This document shows positions 9,410 to 19,673 of a DNA stretch of 64,000 bases, one piece after another; position 1 is the stretch's first letter; each line of letters opens with the position of its first letter. Under the pieces are notes generated by a model. It saw only the letters and a program-made list of their open reading frames with translations, was not told the DNA's origin and made no database searches. Source of the DNA: Zizania palustris (Eukaryota > Streptophyta > Magnoliopsida > Poales > Poaceae). The DNA lies in NCBI GenBank assembly GCA_019279435.1, contig JAAALK010000084.1, forward strand, positions 12,232,916 through 12,296,915. The letters run 5' to 3'. Both the position numbers and the translations under genes were made by a program.

Positions 9410-10790
9410 AGCCTGGACCGGCTCCAGGGCGCGTTGCAGCTGGAACTCGGTCGGTAGTACCTCGACCCGAAGTTCTCTCTAGATACTCTCCTCTTAGAGT
9501 AAGTATAGCCTTGCAGGTATCAGTTGCATGGCTTCTATTTTCACCGTGAACATAGCAGAAAAGTGTCTGGCCTTTGCCAGCCATTTTCCCTGGCGGCCTC
9601 CAGCCGCTGACCTTGTTCCCCGAAGGCTGTGGAGCTTTCTGTACAAACTTTTGCGGGGGTGCAATGTTTAAAACTTCAGAACGAGGGTGCTTTTGCTCTC
9701 TTCTCCGATCATGTTGAACCTCGAAAACTGGTTCTTGTGGCTGCGTCGAAGTTTTTACTTCTACTTTTACTTCTTGCAACATAGATGGAGTTGTTGCAGT
9801 TCTTCAGAGCCAACCCTCTTCTGATCTTGCGTACTCCTCGAAGTACGACATCAACTGGGAAACTGTGGATATGCTTTTTCGGTGAAGCTTATCCAGAAGA
9901 CCTTGATGAGTAACACCTTCCCGAGCTGCATCAACTACCGAGGATGTAGACAACCCTCGGATCTGCGACTTCGTATGAGCGAAGCGCTTGAAATACTGTC
10001 TCAAAGTCTCTCCAGGGAGCTGCTTCACCTGGAAAAGGCTTCCTGTTGACATCGGAGGCACGAAGGTGCCCTGAAAATTGCTTACGAACTTCCTCTTCAG
10101 CTGCCCCCATGAATTAATTGATCCTGGCTTCAAAGATCAGAACCACCTTAATGCCACTCCTTGAAGAGCTAGGGGGAAGCACTTTGCCATGGTGTCTCGG
10201 ACTCCTCCACTAGCTTCAATTGCTAGGGCATAAGAACGAACGAACTCTTCGGGATCTTCATCTCCGGCATACTTACAGAGCTTCGAAGTTTTAAACTTCG
10301 GATCAAAGCGAACTTTCTGCAGCTCAGGATGCAGCAGAGATTCAGTATCGAAAGAGGCGTTCTCCGGAGCTTCGGAATAAATGGGCTCGTCGTCTTCAGG
10401 CACTTCTGGGATAGCTGGGATGGACTGAGAGCGAAGCCTATTCACAGCCTCTTGTCGCCATCTTGCTACTTCGGCTTGAAGGTTGGCCATTTGGGCAACC
10501 ATATCTCCAAGATTGTCTTCATCTCCTCCGGAAGGACCTTTCGGGTCTTGAGAACTGTGATGATCAGTTCGAAGTGGGAATTGAGGTGGAGGGGGAACTC
10601 CGCCAGGCCGAAGTATGGATGGAGTCGGCGGAGGGTCTTCGTGTACTCGAGGAAGGAATGTTCCTTCCGGAGTTTGAGGCGGAGGAAATGACGAAGATCC
10701 TTCGACCTCAACTGTGTCTGAAAATAACAGTCCGGAGGTCCGAGGAGACCTTCGAATGGGGTTACCAGAGGCGCTCCGCTTCGGAGGCAT
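9410..10790 (-). pseudogene. Element A gag, two nonsense codons and a frameshift
   Basis: Starts at MPPKRSASG (10790), matching MPPKRSQTS at the start of gag in element C. The capsid-like gag domain covers the region with ALRWF and the NFQGTF motif. A TGA at 10137-10139 replaces the Trp codon kept in element C, and a second TGA at about 9804-9806 replaces an Arg codon. Beyond it the frame continues from 9782 with a Cys/His cluster (CYVHGENRSHATDTC), the likely nucleic-acid-binding part. It shifts near 9420-9440 into the protease frame. Gag would form the virus-like particle in the cytoplasm. Both nonsense changes look like transitions (G to A, C to T), typical of cytosine deamination in silenced repeats. 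Confidence 0.88.
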
Positions 10791-10830
10791 GGTGAAAAGA
10801 TTTGGTAGAGAACGAAGTTTTTCGAACTAG

Positions 10831-10850
10831 GTTCCCCACGGACGGCGCCA
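10831..10850 (-). other. Primer binding site of element A
   Basis: Two bases inside the 5' LTR, the minus strand reads TGGCGCCGTCCGTGGGGA. It begins with TGG, complementary to the CCA end of a tRNA, and is identical at this place in element C. The tRNA species was not determined. Confidence 0.8.
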
Positions 10851-10852
10851 AC

Positions 10853-11348
10853 TGTTGGCATAAAAGATTACGCTAACAGGTTTCTATAGAAGAAAAACTA
10901 ACAAACGAAGTGTTTGCGAAGCAAACTGTTCTAAGCCTCCGAAAGGATAATAACTTAGAATAGTTCGAAAGTGTGTATTGAATAACTTGTATTCGGTCCG
11001 TATTACAGGGTAAAATGGGGGGTATTTATAGGCCCAAACATTAAGGAAAAGACCTCTTTATCCCTCTATTACAACCGACATAGTGGAAACTATTCGGTAC
11101 CCTTGATAGGGCTAAAATGGTAAAAGACTAATCTAATGAGAAAGAAGATAAGTCTTCCATCTTAGCTGGCGAAAAAGATCTTGGGAAAGTCTATGTTCGA
11201 AGATATACTCCGAACTGGGGTCTATCTTCGTACTTCGAACTTGACTCAGAACATCTTCGAAGATGAATGTCTGGAAACCTTCGAATCCATTGCCTGCTTT
11301 TGTCCTGTTGCAGCAATAACCTCGAGGATAGAATATTTTCCCCCAACA
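10853..11348 (-). repeat. Element A 5' LTR (minus sense), 496 bp
   Basis: Runs from TGTTGGCA on the plus strand to CCCAACA at 11348, a TG...CA terminal pair, next to the primer binding site. It drives sense transcription toward lower coordinates. On the minus strand TATAAATA at 11023-11030 is a likely core promoter (listed separately). The base run after it, AACAT at 11349-11353, should be the target duplication, but its partner is outside the window. Confidence 0.95.
11023..11030 (-). promoter_or_regulatory. LTR TATA box of element A
   Basis: TATAAATA on the minus strand inside the 5' LTR, followed by a run of six C. The same box is found at the same place in the LTRs of elements B and C, so it is the likely sense promoter of this family. 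Confidence 0.6.
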
Positions 11349-11589
11349 AACATCATCCCTGATATCTTGATTGGCCTTCCAGATGCGTCAGCACCATCCT
11401 GCAGGTCCTAGATGTTGACGTAGCGTAGGCTCATAACTTCACATAAAAGGATAGTAGTATGTTGAAAGTGACATCCATTAGATCAGTACAAGTTCTCCTG
11501 ATTTCTTCAAAATTATTTGAGCCACTTAAAAGAATTGTGCGCTCTTGCATGCATGAAACTAGGGGCAATTCAGATATAACCTGCAATGC
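11349..11589. other. Unassigned sequence right of element A
   Basis: No match to the elements around it. On the minus strand a 38-codon ORF (about 11554-11438) reads as moderately protein-like (MQERTILLSGSNNFEEIRR), which could be a captured exon, but it is too short to name. It may belong to the LTR or the target of element H. Confidence 0.2.
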
Positions 11590-12024
11590 CAATTATAAGA
11601 TTAATATTAGGAATAAGTTAGGACTCCTTCTAGTATGCGTTTAGGAATCTGTTAGCAATCAGGTTAGCTATAGGGTTGGCTCAGCTAGGCCTTAAGCAGT
11701 CCAGATCAATTATAAGAGTCCTTAAATAAAGTAGCAGTCAGATTAGGTTTAGTCTATCTATTAGCAATCAAATTATGTTTATAATTCTATTAGCCTATAT
11801 ATATTGCAGTAGGTTGTACCAAGGAACTCAAGTAATAAAGATTATCTATTTCTCTCTTCTCCGCTTAAGCCAGCTAGGCAAAGTTTTTGTCATGTCTATC
11901 TATCAAATGATGAGAGAGGTAACAGTCTTGAGTCATGCGGTAAGAAAAGAACAACCTCGAGCCGTGACTACACATCGTTATTAGTTACAAAGTTCGGGAT
12001 CCTGAGACCCCGGACATAAAAGTT

Positions 12025-12036
12025 TGGTATCAGATT
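12025..12036 (+). other. Primer binding site of element H
   Basis: TGGTATCAGATT lies 8 bp after the probable LTR end at 12016. It resembles the TGGTATCAGAGC site that pairs with initiator methionine tRNA, with two changes. Confidence 0.55.
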
Positions 12037-12056
12037 CAGGAGCTTTGCTACCCACC

Positions 12057-13229
12057 ATGGCTTTCGGCAACGATCCCATCCAGGCGGCTCTTGAAGCTCT
12101 CACACAGGAATTGCACGATCTGAAGACTTCCATGCATATCATCACAGACAAGACCGAAGCAAATCCCTAGTCTATTCAGCATATAGAACAGCAGCGCTAG
12201 GTTATTCCGCATAATTTTGGTCCCAATGATTCTCGTTCACTTTCTAGTGGCCTTCATACCGTTCGCCCCCCAAAATTTGGCAAATTGGATTTCCCGAAAT
12301 ATTCTGGTCACGAAGACCCTCTATGATCTATCGTTCCTCAGCCGATGCAAATCTTATTTCCATCAAGTCCGCATTGCGGAGGAAGATAAGGTTTGTCCTG
12401 CCTCTTTTAATTTGGATGGTACATGATAATTTTTTGTAAAGAAGGGACACCATCTTGGCGCTGTTTTTCAAAACTGCTCAACCTACGTTTTGGGCCACCA
12501 ATTCGATCTAATCCCCAGGGAATTACCTACCTGTCGTCGCACTAGCACTGTTCTAGAATACTAGGAGCGTTTTTCGTAGTTGTTGGCTCGCACTAGTTCT
12601 TTAACAGAGCCCCATCGGTATCGAAGTCTAGCTCCAAAATCCAATGACACTAGAAGTGGCCATGAGTTTGGCTCGTTCCTTTGAGTACAGGGAACAAATT
12701 GTAGCCCGGTCTAACAGCAACAATCACATAAAGGAAACGAGATCTTCTGCGCCGACTACAGAGGGTAGTCACCTTTCCGCATCATTGGATTTTGATCCGA
12801 CGGGTGCCGAAAAGAACTTCACTGATGGGCTCCGCACATAGTGGGGCCTACCTCCACACTCTTTGGAGGCCTCCACACCTGTTCGATCCGCACCGGACGG
12901 TACGAATCGTGACCACCCTCAGCAGTCAATTGCAGAGGAGCCATTCCCCACACAAAGCCCCTGCCAATACATGCATTCATGATATCTTAGGACTAACACT
13001 GCCACAACAACTACTTCGACTGCACACACTAGTTAGGGGGCATTCACGGTGGAAGGTTACTTCATCAAGCGGCTTTCTCCCAAAGAAATGGAGGAGTGTC
13101 ATCGTCTTAGGTTGTGCTTTAATTGCAATGAAAGGTACATGTGTGGTCATAACAAGGGCTATCAACATTTGTTTCTTCTTGAGATTTAGGATGAGGGAGA
13201 AGGGGAGAACTAGACAAGGCCAAAACTAA
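12057..13229 (+). pseudogene. Element H gag, decayed
   Basis: Begins with ATG at 12057 (MAFGNDPIQAALEALTQ) and stops after 37 codons at a TAG. Traces then appear in all three frames: a PPKFGKLDFPKYSG segment near 12265-12305 typical of plant gag, an LEVAMSLARSFEYREQ segment at 12644 onward, and a zinc-knuckle remnant (CHRLRLCFNCNERYMCGHN) near 13098-13160 in which CFNC and the following His are still visible. These pieces are in the usual gag order. The gene is dead. Confidence 0.65.
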
Positions 13230-13246
13230 GGAGCCCCTGATCTCAC

Positions 13247-13449
13247 TATAAAATTTGTAGATGGGAAGAGATACCTTTGTTTAGTCCGTGTTTATTAATT
13301 TATAGTGCCAATAGTCGGCACCATGACGGTTACAATTGTTGTTGCATATGATCTGGTCTGTCTAGACGCAACCTAACAGAACTCAGCTAAACTAGCGATA
13401 TACATCATCAAATATGTTGTCGTATGAAGTTAGGACTCCTATCCCAACA
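13247..13449 (-). repeat. Copia element I 3' LTR, 203 bp
   Basis: The first 108 bp match 21802-21909. The LTR ends on the plus strand in CCCAACA and starts TATAAAATTTG where the other copy has TGTAAAATTTG, so the terminal TG has mutated. 13450-13574 on its inner side holds the polypurine region and no gene. Confidence 0.75.
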
Positions 13450-13574
13450 AACTCCACTGCGTCCATTGTCCTGATCGCATGTAGGCTTAACAACCAAGAC
13501 AGAATATAGGAGATAAACTAGATATTGTTTAACACTCCTTCTCAATCGCAACTTCCTAAATTGAGATTGAACTT

Positions 13575-14068
13575 AAAATTCTCTAGTTGTCAAACTGGTA
13601 GAGCATTAGTGAATCTATCTTCTATTTGATCTCCTCTAGGAACAAATTCTACTTCTAGTAATTTTTGTTGTACTCTTTTTTGAATAAAATGACAATCTAC
13701 TTCAATATGCTTTGTACTGGCATGAAAAACAAGGTTAGATGAAAAATATTTCGTGACTAAATTATCACACCAAAGTTTAGCCACATGAGGACTGGAAATC
13801 TGCAATTCAGCTAGCAATGTTTGAATCCACATGATTTATGCAGTAGTATTTGCTAGTGCCTTGTACTCTACTTTTGTACTTGACCTTGAAATTGTAGCTT
13901 GTTTTCTAGCAATCCATGAGACTAGATTATCTCCTAGAAATACTACAAAACCTCCTCTAGATCTTCTATCATCCATACTTCCAGCCCAATCTGCATCTGA
14001 GAACCCACTTACCTGCATTGAATCTGACTTATTAATTTTTAGACTGACTTGAGTACATTGTTTAATAT
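13575..14068 (-). pseudogene. Copia element I RNase H region, left fragment
   Basis: Minus-strand pieces 14050-13836 and 13832-13590 give the copia RNase H: SGFSDADWAGSMDDRRSRGG, then KQATISRSSTKVEY, then the C-terminal WIQTLLAELQ and KHIEVDCHFIQ segments. A stop or shift separates the two pieces near 13834. The frame upstream lies beyond element B at 20169 onward. Degrades the RNA strand of the RNA-DNA hybrid in a working element; dead here. Confidence 0.85.
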
Positions 14069-14563
14069 TGTTGGCGTAAAAGATTACGCTAACAGGTTTC
14101 TGTAGAAAAGAAACTAACAAACGAAGTGTTTGCGAAGCAAACTGTTCTAAGCCTCCGAAAGGATAATAGCTTAGAATAGTTCGAAAGTGTGTATTGAATC
14201 ACTTGTAATCGGTCCCTATTACAGGGTGAAATGGGGGGTATTTATAGGCCTAAACATTAAGGAAAAGACCTATTTACCCCTCTATTACAACCGACATTAA
14301 GGAAACTATTCGGTTTCCTTAATAGGGCTAAAATGGTAAAAGACTAATCTAATAGGATAGAAGATAAGTCTTCCATCTTAGCTGGCAGAAAAGATCCTGA
14401 AGGGCTTTGGTTCGAAGACATACTTCGAACTAGTGCCTGTCTTCGGGCTTCGAACGAGGTTCTGGGCATCTTCTAAGATGGTCTTCGGACAATCTTCGAA
14501 CGTGTTGACTGCCTTTACGCTGCTTCGGCAATAACCCCGAAGATGAGATATTTTCCCCCAACA
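14069..14563 (-). repeat. Element B 3' LTR (minus sense)
   Basis: 495 bp, TGTTGGCG to CCCAACA, nearly identical to 19674-20168 and clearly similar to the LTR of element A. Flanked by AATAT on its left. Confidence 0.97.
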
Positions 14564-14779
14564 GTAGCCCCTCGAATACGCTTCTCCGTTTGACCTGTAA
14601 CGTTAGGAGAGCAGTATACGGAAAGAAAAGATAACCAATCATAGGGGTTATTGGTTTTTATTTTATCTTCGAAATGCATGAAGATATGAACTTCGAATCA
14701 ATCATAAGATAATTACTTTTCGAACTATCTTAGAACTGGCTCAGGAAGTTCGAAAGTCTTTTTAGACTTAGAAAAAATA

Positions 14780-14910
14780 GCCGTTAGTTCCTGTTTCTAA
14801 CGGAAGTCATATGATGCGTTATTTCCGGAGGAAAATAACGGGCGGGGAATGCGAAAAGGCAGGGCCCAAACGGTAACCAACGGAAGGATTAGGCTATAAA
14901 TAAAGAACCC
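14780..14910 (+). promoter_or_regulatory. Promoter of the element B antisense gene
   Basis: TATAAATA at 14895-14902, about 146 bp before the ATG. Upstream are CCGTTA at 14781-14786 and AACGG at 14799-14803, 14837-14841, 14869-14873 and 14879-14883. The order matches element A. 14564-14779 is leader with no gene seen. Confidence 0.7.
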
Positions 14911-15040
14911 AAAACTTAGCCGATTACCTTTTCACCGCTTTCTCTCAGTTAAAAACTTTTGAGCCCTTTGAGTTCTTGAGCCCTAGCCTCCGAGTTCTTG
15001 AGCCCTAGCCTCCATTCCTTCAGATCAATCCGCGATCGCG

Positions 15041-18000
15041 ATGGTGAAGACCAAGGGATCTGCGCCTCCTTCGGCCTTGGCTCGGCAACAGGCGGCCGCG
15101 GCAGCAGCAGCGGCGACAATGGCGGCGACACCCTCGATGCAGGCGACAACTTCCATGGCGGCAGGGGGAAGAAATCCCCAAATCGCCGATGAACAAGGTC
15201 TGTGCCCTCCATCGACCAAATACTTGGATCAGTCTTTTGAGTTAGGACCCTCTACCTGCAAGAGAGAATCTTTGGCAATCACAGCAGAGGGAAAGATTAG
15301 CAATGGGGTTATGGTTCGAAGGCCGGGCAAAGAATCAATTCCATCACCAAGACCCGAAGAGGTCGTAGTGTTCGAAGCTTTTTTCGAAGCAGGCTTAGGC
15401 CTCCCTGCTGTGGATTTCTTGGCCGAAGTTCTTGACTTGTTTCATGTAACCCTCCCCCAGCTGTCTCCGAATGCTGTAGCTAGATTAGCTATCTTTGAGT
15501 GGGCGCTGAGAGCCAAAGGTTGTGAGGGGAGAGCTGAAATCTTCGCTGCGCTTCATAGAGCAACTTGCCAGCCGAAGACCTTCGTAGGCTCCGGAGGTGA
15601 AAAAGTAGTGGTTGCCTTCGGAAGCATCAATTTTAGGCTTCGAGACGAATATGCTCTGCGATTCCCTGCTAAGGCCATCAATGCTAGATGGTACACTGAT
15701 TGGGTACTGAGGTGGTTTTATGCCGAAGTCGGAGCTAGCAGTCCTCTGGCTGGGCCTCTCAAAGAAATCCGATTCAGGAAAGAAGCCTTAGTGCAACCTG
15801 ACGAAGGCCAGCTCGAAGCTCGCCTGAACCTGCTTGAAAAAGTTAGCCGAAGGCTCAGTATGCGAGACTTGGCTGAAGAATTCATCGGTCTCCAAATTCC
15901 TCCACTGATGGCCAACTGGCCTATCATCTTCGAAGATGACTCCGAAGGCGGCCTTCGCAAAATCAATTATACTTCGAGCCCTGCAGGTAACTTCGAAACC
16001 AACATGCATTGTACATATTTACTTCGAAGAAAGACTAACTCGAATTATTTTTTAGCTTCTTCAGACCCTATTACATCAGAGCAAATCGTAAGGGCTTCGG
16101 AGAAGATTCTGGGTGCTCCAACTCCGTCGGAAAAAGAATGGAGAATCAAATTAGTCGGAAGTTGGGAGCGATTTAACAGAGTATGGGGAATGCTGGAGTT
16201 AACTCCACCCCCTTTGATGGATTGGGTGCCTCAGGAGAAAGGCCCCAAGAAAAGAGTAGCTGAAGCCGGAGCTTCAAGTTCAGCGAAAACTCCGGTGAAG
16301 AAGGTGGCTCGGAAGCCAAAGAATCTCGCACCTTCGGATCCTGCTCCTTCAAGCTCAAGAACCTCACTTTCTGGTTCTAAAGAGGATGAAGGTATTTTAT
16401 TAGTGAAATTAATTGATGAAGATACAGCTCAACGAAGTATTCACATTGAAGATACTGCAGGTATACCGGAGCCCCAAGCCAACATCGAAGAAGTAAGAGC
16501 TCCGGATACCCAGGAAGAACAAATCGAAGCCCCTATGGGTGTAGATGAGGCCGAAGTGCCTGCGAACGTACCGGAGTCTGGAGATAATGCTGATCAACCA
16601 ATGACTTCGGTAGTTCAAGAAGATACAACTCAGGACGGAGTTCCTGTGAACGAAGGTGGGGTCGAAGTCACTATGGCTTCGATTCCTGAAGAAGTAACGA
16701 GGACTCCCCAGGACGATGCTCCTGCAGTCCAAGATTTAACGGCTGATTCGGATGAGGACTACACTTTTGATCCTCCGATCAGTCCGGTACTCGATATTCC
16801 AGAGAATGTCGAAGGTAAATTTTGCATAATTTTTATCAATTTTTGCAAAATTATACAATGTATAATATTTCTGTTTTTGCAGAGCCTCCTGTTGTCGAAG
16901 TATCTCACGAAGATACACTTCAAAGACCTTCGACAACTTCGGAGCTACAACCGGAGGTTATTCTACCGGGGCCTGGAAGAGGAAAAAGACACATAGAGCC
17001 TCTCCCTGCTCAAGGATCGACTTCATCTGAGTCAACAGATGAAAGTGAATCGACTGAGGAGGGGCCATCTTCAGAAGTTCCAAGGGCCTCGGAAGAACTC
17101 TCCGGACCTTCGCTAAGCAGAGCTGATCAGAAGGCTTCGGTAATGCTTCCTCTCATAACTCCTTTTTTGGAGGAGAAAACGGACTTGGGGCTTTGGTTAA
17201 ACCTTTGGGTCAAGCCAGTCGCAAAGTCGGGGAAACAGAACTAGTAGCCCTTTTAAGCAGAGCGAAGGGTTCAGAGCTTAACCTTGCTGTGGAAAGAGCA
17301 GCTTATCAGGTATAAAGCATCTTCGAACCAAATAGCAAATTATATATGAATAATTTCTTATTTCATTTTTTCTTTTTTCTCAGCAAGCAGTCTTAGCCCG
17401 CGCTGCGGCTTTGTCGAACGAAAACGAAATTGCTCAACTTCGGGAAGAGAACGAAACTCTTCAAAGAAATTTTAACTTCTCCGAAGGTCGAGTAGCTCAG
17501 ATGGACAATGTAATACTAGCAGAGCGAAGGGCTAGGCAAAGCTTGGAGGCTGCGAAGAAAGAGCTCGAAGCAGAAAGAATTGTGCTTCGAGCGGAGATTG
17601 AAAGACTGCGGACGGAGGATGCTGCGAAGGGGTCCGAACTTGTAAGGCTACAAGAAGAGGCTGGCCAACTCCGGACTCAAAAGAATGCTTTGACTACGGA
17701 GAACGCTAGAATCTCTGGAGTTTTAGCTGAAACGACTTCGGCCAAGGATGTGCTTATTGAGGAAAGGCTTAAGTCTGAGAAGGTGGCTTCGGAGGTCATC
17801 GAACAGATGTTAGGTGTCTTGGAGTACTTCGGTACTACTGGATCACTACCTTCGGATGACAATGTGACTCTGCTGCGCCGGTTAAAGAGGATCCAAGGAG
17901 CAGCGAAGCAAATGAAGACGACAGGCATGCGTTATGGAGAACTCTCCGGACAAGTGTCTGCCCTTGGATTACTTCGTTACTATGAGGATTTGGGCCGAGT

Positions 18001-18775
18001 AATTACTCCGAGCGCAGAGGGCTCCATCATCTTCGACGACGCAAGACTTTTGACCCCTTCCGAAGGCGTAGCTACTGCTTGGCGAGCCTTCCAAACTTCG
18101 TGGAGAGCCGAAGGTCGATCTGCGATCAAGGCTTGGATTGATGAAGGCCAACGCCAAAAGCAAGTTCGGAGTCAAGCTTCGAGCAGTCAGCCTCCTCCGA
18201 ACCCGCAGGTTTAGGATTATTTAGGATTTTTTGATTATGTAAAGCTGATGCTTGTAAATATTTATCAATGAAAGTCTTGTTTGTCATATTTTTAGGCTTT
18301 GCCTCTTATGGAAGATATCGAAGTGTTAGAGCTTAACAGCGAACTTCGCTCACTGTGGAACACCTTCGAACTTCTAAAGAGTTATAAGCGTCCTCGATTT
18401 CTTATTCCTCGAGATGACTCCGGCGTTATTGCGCCCGAAGTAATCAAAGACATATTGTCTTATATTAAAGAGGAAGATAAAGAGATTGACGCAAACACCT
18501 CGTCTTCTGAAGACACTAATTGGTCTGAAGACGAAGGTGAAGCCCAAAATAAAAGATCTGAAGATCTTAGAAGCTGGGAGAGAAGCCCCGAGCGGCTTCG
18601 AACTTGGGCCGAGCTTCAACAAGAACAGAAGGATTTTATAGCTTCGAAGGGGAGGAAGAGAGTTAAACGTAAAGTTCTTAGAACTTCCGATGTTGGAACT
18701 AGTCGTTCCACCCCTAGCTCTCGGGACCGAAGAGGTCTCCGATTCCTTCTTGGTATAGATACCAATTTTTCATAA
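15041..18775 (+). pseudogene. Antisense five-exon gene of element B, one frameshift in exon 3
   Basis: Exons 15041-15986, 16056-16814, 16883-17309, 17384-18208 and 18296-18775, with GT-AG introns of 69, 68, 74 and 87 bp at the same places as in element A. The N-terminal transposon-family domain, the KKRVAE basic stretch, the acidic linker, the coiled coil and the C-terminal exon (again 480 nt) are all present. Exon 3 has lost one base near 17180-17200, after TPFLEE, which throws the frame to a TAG at about 17242-17244. Otherwise the exons are open. Intron 1 is 69 bp with no stop, so an unspliced message stays in frame across it. The gene is the only coding content of element B. Either the shift is recent or the product was not needed for its transposition. 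Confidence 0.85.
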
Positions 18776-19140
18776 TGTAATCTGTAAACACATTTGTTTC
18801 AATAATGAATGCCGATTTAAAATTGTCTCCATATTTACTAGCCCCTCTTTGGGTATAAGCAACTTCGAACTGTATTCAAAGATGGTTATGCGCAAAGAAA
18901 GAACTTCGGAGTACAATTTTTTGGGGGTTCGGAGCCCCTCTGTCATTTAAAGATCTTTTGAAATCTTATGAAATGTCTTCGACCTTTGTAGTCAGAAGAA
19001 TGGTAACTTGGTACCTTTGTTTGCTTCACGAAAGAAATCAATTGAGATAACTTTCAGGACACTTTAGTGTCTTAAAAAATTTGTTACTTTGGACGCATAT
19101 GAACAGTCATTCAAAGCTCATGGCTTAAATGCTGTTTTGC
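18776..19140. other. Spacer after the element B antisense gene
   Basis: Homologous to 4506-4894 of element A. An AATAAT at 18801-18806 is a weak poly(A) candidate. No gene seen. Confidence 0.5.
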
Positions 19141-19610
19141 TTTAGTCACCTTCGGTTATTTTTGCAGAAGTCTACCAGCCAAGGGCTTGGACTTCGCAGA
19201 AATTGGCCACCTTTGGCTCTTTTACGGATGTCTACCAGCCAATGGCTTGGACTCCGTAGAATTATAGCCACCTTCAGCTATTTTTGCAGAAGTCTACCAG
19301 CCGGAGCTTGGACTTCGCAGAATTTGGCCACCTTCGGCTCTTTTTTGCAGAAGTCTACCAGCCGGAGCTTGGACTTCGCAGAATTTGGCCACCTTCGGCT
19401 CTTTTTTGCAGAAGTCTACCAGCCGGAGCTTGGACTTCGCAGAATTTGGCCACCTTCGGCTCTTTTTACGGATGTCTGCAAGCTGCAGCTTGGACTCCGC
19501 AGATTTTGGCCACCTTCGGCTCTTTTTACGGAAGTCTACCAGCCGAAGCTTGGACTCCGTAGAATGTGGTATTGGCTCTTTTACGGATGCCTACAAGGTA
19601 TCAGCTTGGG
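19141..19610. repeat. 61-bp tandem repeat array of element B, about 7-8 copies
   Basis: Units like ACCAGCCGGAGCTTGGACTT followed by TTGGCCACCTTCGGCTC recur about every 61 bp, the middle ones nearly identical. Same unit family as in element A, but with an altered first half (CCGGAGC for CCAATGGC) and more copies. ORFs through it are repeat artefacts. 19611-19658 leads to the deletion junction. Confidence 0.92.
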
Positions 19611-19658
19611 CTCCGGATGGATTTCAGCCACCACACCGGAGGCTTCGACTTTATAGGT

Positions 19659-19671
19659 ACGGACGGCGCCA
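19659..19671 (-). other. Shortened primer binding site of element B
   Basis: The minus strand reads TGGCGCCGTCC then GTACC. Elements A and C continue GTGGGGAACC. The deletion that removed gag-pol therefore ends inside or right at the primer binding site and leaves about 13 matching bases. Confidence 0.7.
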
Positions 19672-19673
19672 AC

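Larger units (their letters stand above)
1..11348 (-). mobile_element. Element A: Tat-type Ty3/gypsy LTR retrotransposon
   Basis: Two copies of one LTR (1-454 and 10853-11348) bound an interior that carries gag, protease-RT-RNase H-second RNase H and integrase on the minus strand and a spliced gene on the plus strand. The domain order, the second RNase H and the antisense extra gene between pol and the 3' LTR place it in the Tat lineage (Grande/RIRE2-like), which is known for such extra ORFs. The window starts about 42 bp inside the downstream LTR, so the left target duplication is not visible. Over the 454 shared bases the LTRs differ at about 6 positions, so the insertion is fairly young. 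Gag-pol is broken by at least two nonsense codons and several frameshifts. The antisense gene is open throughout. Confidence 0.93.
11590..13246 (+). mobile_element. Element H: remnant of an old Ty3/gypsy element
   Basis: An LTR-like region ends near 12016 in CCCCGGACA. It is followed by a primer binding site and a gag that is recognisable but full of stops and shifts. The left LTR limit could not be fixed. The right part is cut off where copia element I begins (13247). This is the most decayed layer in the left half and probably the oldest. Confidence 0.6.

Noticed and set aside
15041..16996. A single 651-codon ORF in element B
   Set aside because: It reads through intron 1 (69 bp, no stop) and intron 2 into a wrong frame of exon 3; splice sites conserved with A and C show the true structure.
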